Assembly: GCA_027627225.1 (NCBI GenBank)
Contig: CM051034.1
Coordinates: 6,920,058-6,984,057, forward strand
DNA length: 64,000 nucleotides
Origin: Congeria kusceri
Taxonomy: Eukaryota > Mollusca > Bivalvia > Myida > Dreissenidae
Direction of reading: 5' to 3'
In this document: in pieces, positions 63,619 to 64,000 of the stretch
Numbering within the stretch: position 1 is the first letter of the stretch
Layout of the letters: each line of letters opens with the position of its first letter
Notes under the pieces: generated by a model
What the model saw: the letters and a program-made list of their open reading frames with translations, nothing else
What the model was told of the DNA's origin: nothing
The model's database searches: none
Program-made: the position numbers and the translations under genes

Positions 63619-64000
63619 GACAAGACCGGTTTGAAAAGAAACATGGATTAGGAACAATGTATCTTTTTTTTTTCGAATATATAAAATTAATGTAGTTTGT
63701 TACATGCATTTAAAATGTGTTTCTAAATAGTATACGATAGTATAAAATGAGATTATTTAGTCAGCCAGTGACGAATATGTTAAATATAACTGTGGGTACA
63801 TATACTCAGCAGAATTGCACAAGTGCTAAATACAAATAATAATTCGAATTTCTTGAATTGAAAATGTGTATTTTATTATTATTGTCAGACTGTAAGTTTA
63901 TAGGAATTTGTTATTTAAAAAAAAAATCGTCGATACGTCAATTTCCATACACTGATTTACATACAATGCACAACTGTTCTACTCGAATGCACTTTTATGC
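63619..64000. other. Unassigned AT-rich window end
   Basis: Nothing recognisable. Confidence 0.4.

Overview
The window is eukaryotic nuclear DNA, most likely from a bivalve mollusc. It is AT-rich and intron-bearing, and full of short-period minisatellites. It carries several dispersed repeats of a kind I associate with bivalve genomes: the CAAGAGATG...GGGGGGCATAA element with runs of TGACCT, LINE 3' tails ending in a 'tttggacctaat' motif, and a B-box SINE tail. The taxon is inferred from repeat style and protein family only; no rRNA, tRNA or mitochondrial marker is present. No bacterial-type operons occur.

Layout. (1) 1-5.6 kb: a 42-bp minisatellite split in two by a 2,659-bp terminal-inverted-repeat element (1862-4520) with a clean 4-bp target duplication, TAGT. 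The element holds a broken LINE 3' end and its own 30-bp minisatellite. A diverged 42-bp subfamily follows (5244-5625). (2) 5.6-16 kb: mostly non-coding DNA. It has a 39-bp minisatellite of about 50 units (7655-9735), a perfect 41-bp x4 array, a 28-bp degenerate array, three copies of a roughly 0.35-0.7 kb dispersed repeat (one with an internal 42-bp x10 expansion), a SINE tail and one exon-like 52-codon ORF (7089-7247). (3) 16001-16200: a run of exactly 200 N, i.e. an assembly gap. (4) 16201-61432: the dominant feature, a head-to-tail array of a 4,273-bp unit (ten full units plus one partial). (5) 61433-64000: flanking DNA with a 200-bp hairpin repeat and a 62-bp x6 minisatellite.

Each full 4,273-bp unit holds the last three coding exons (255 + 426 + 315 bp, all phase 0) of a CYP26-like (retinoic-acid-hydroxylase clan) cytochrome P450, then a candidate poly(A) signal about 1.3 kb downstream and a dispersed element with a cluster of TGACCT (nuclear-receptor half-site) motifs. 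The exons encode about 331 residues from the region after helix C to the C-terminus, including the I-helix SGAET, KETLR and FGGGARVCPG motifs. The N-terminal third, including the membrane anchor, is absent from every unit. Copies 2-10 have identical predicted proteins and differ at only a few nucleotide sites. Copy 1, next to the gap, differs by indels only, two of which break its exons.

The array could be a very recent amplification of a partial P450 gene, a multi-cassette 3' end fed by upstream exons lost in the gap, or partly an assembly product. Long ORFs in the first 12 kb come from minisatellites whose period is a multiple of three and are not supported as genes.
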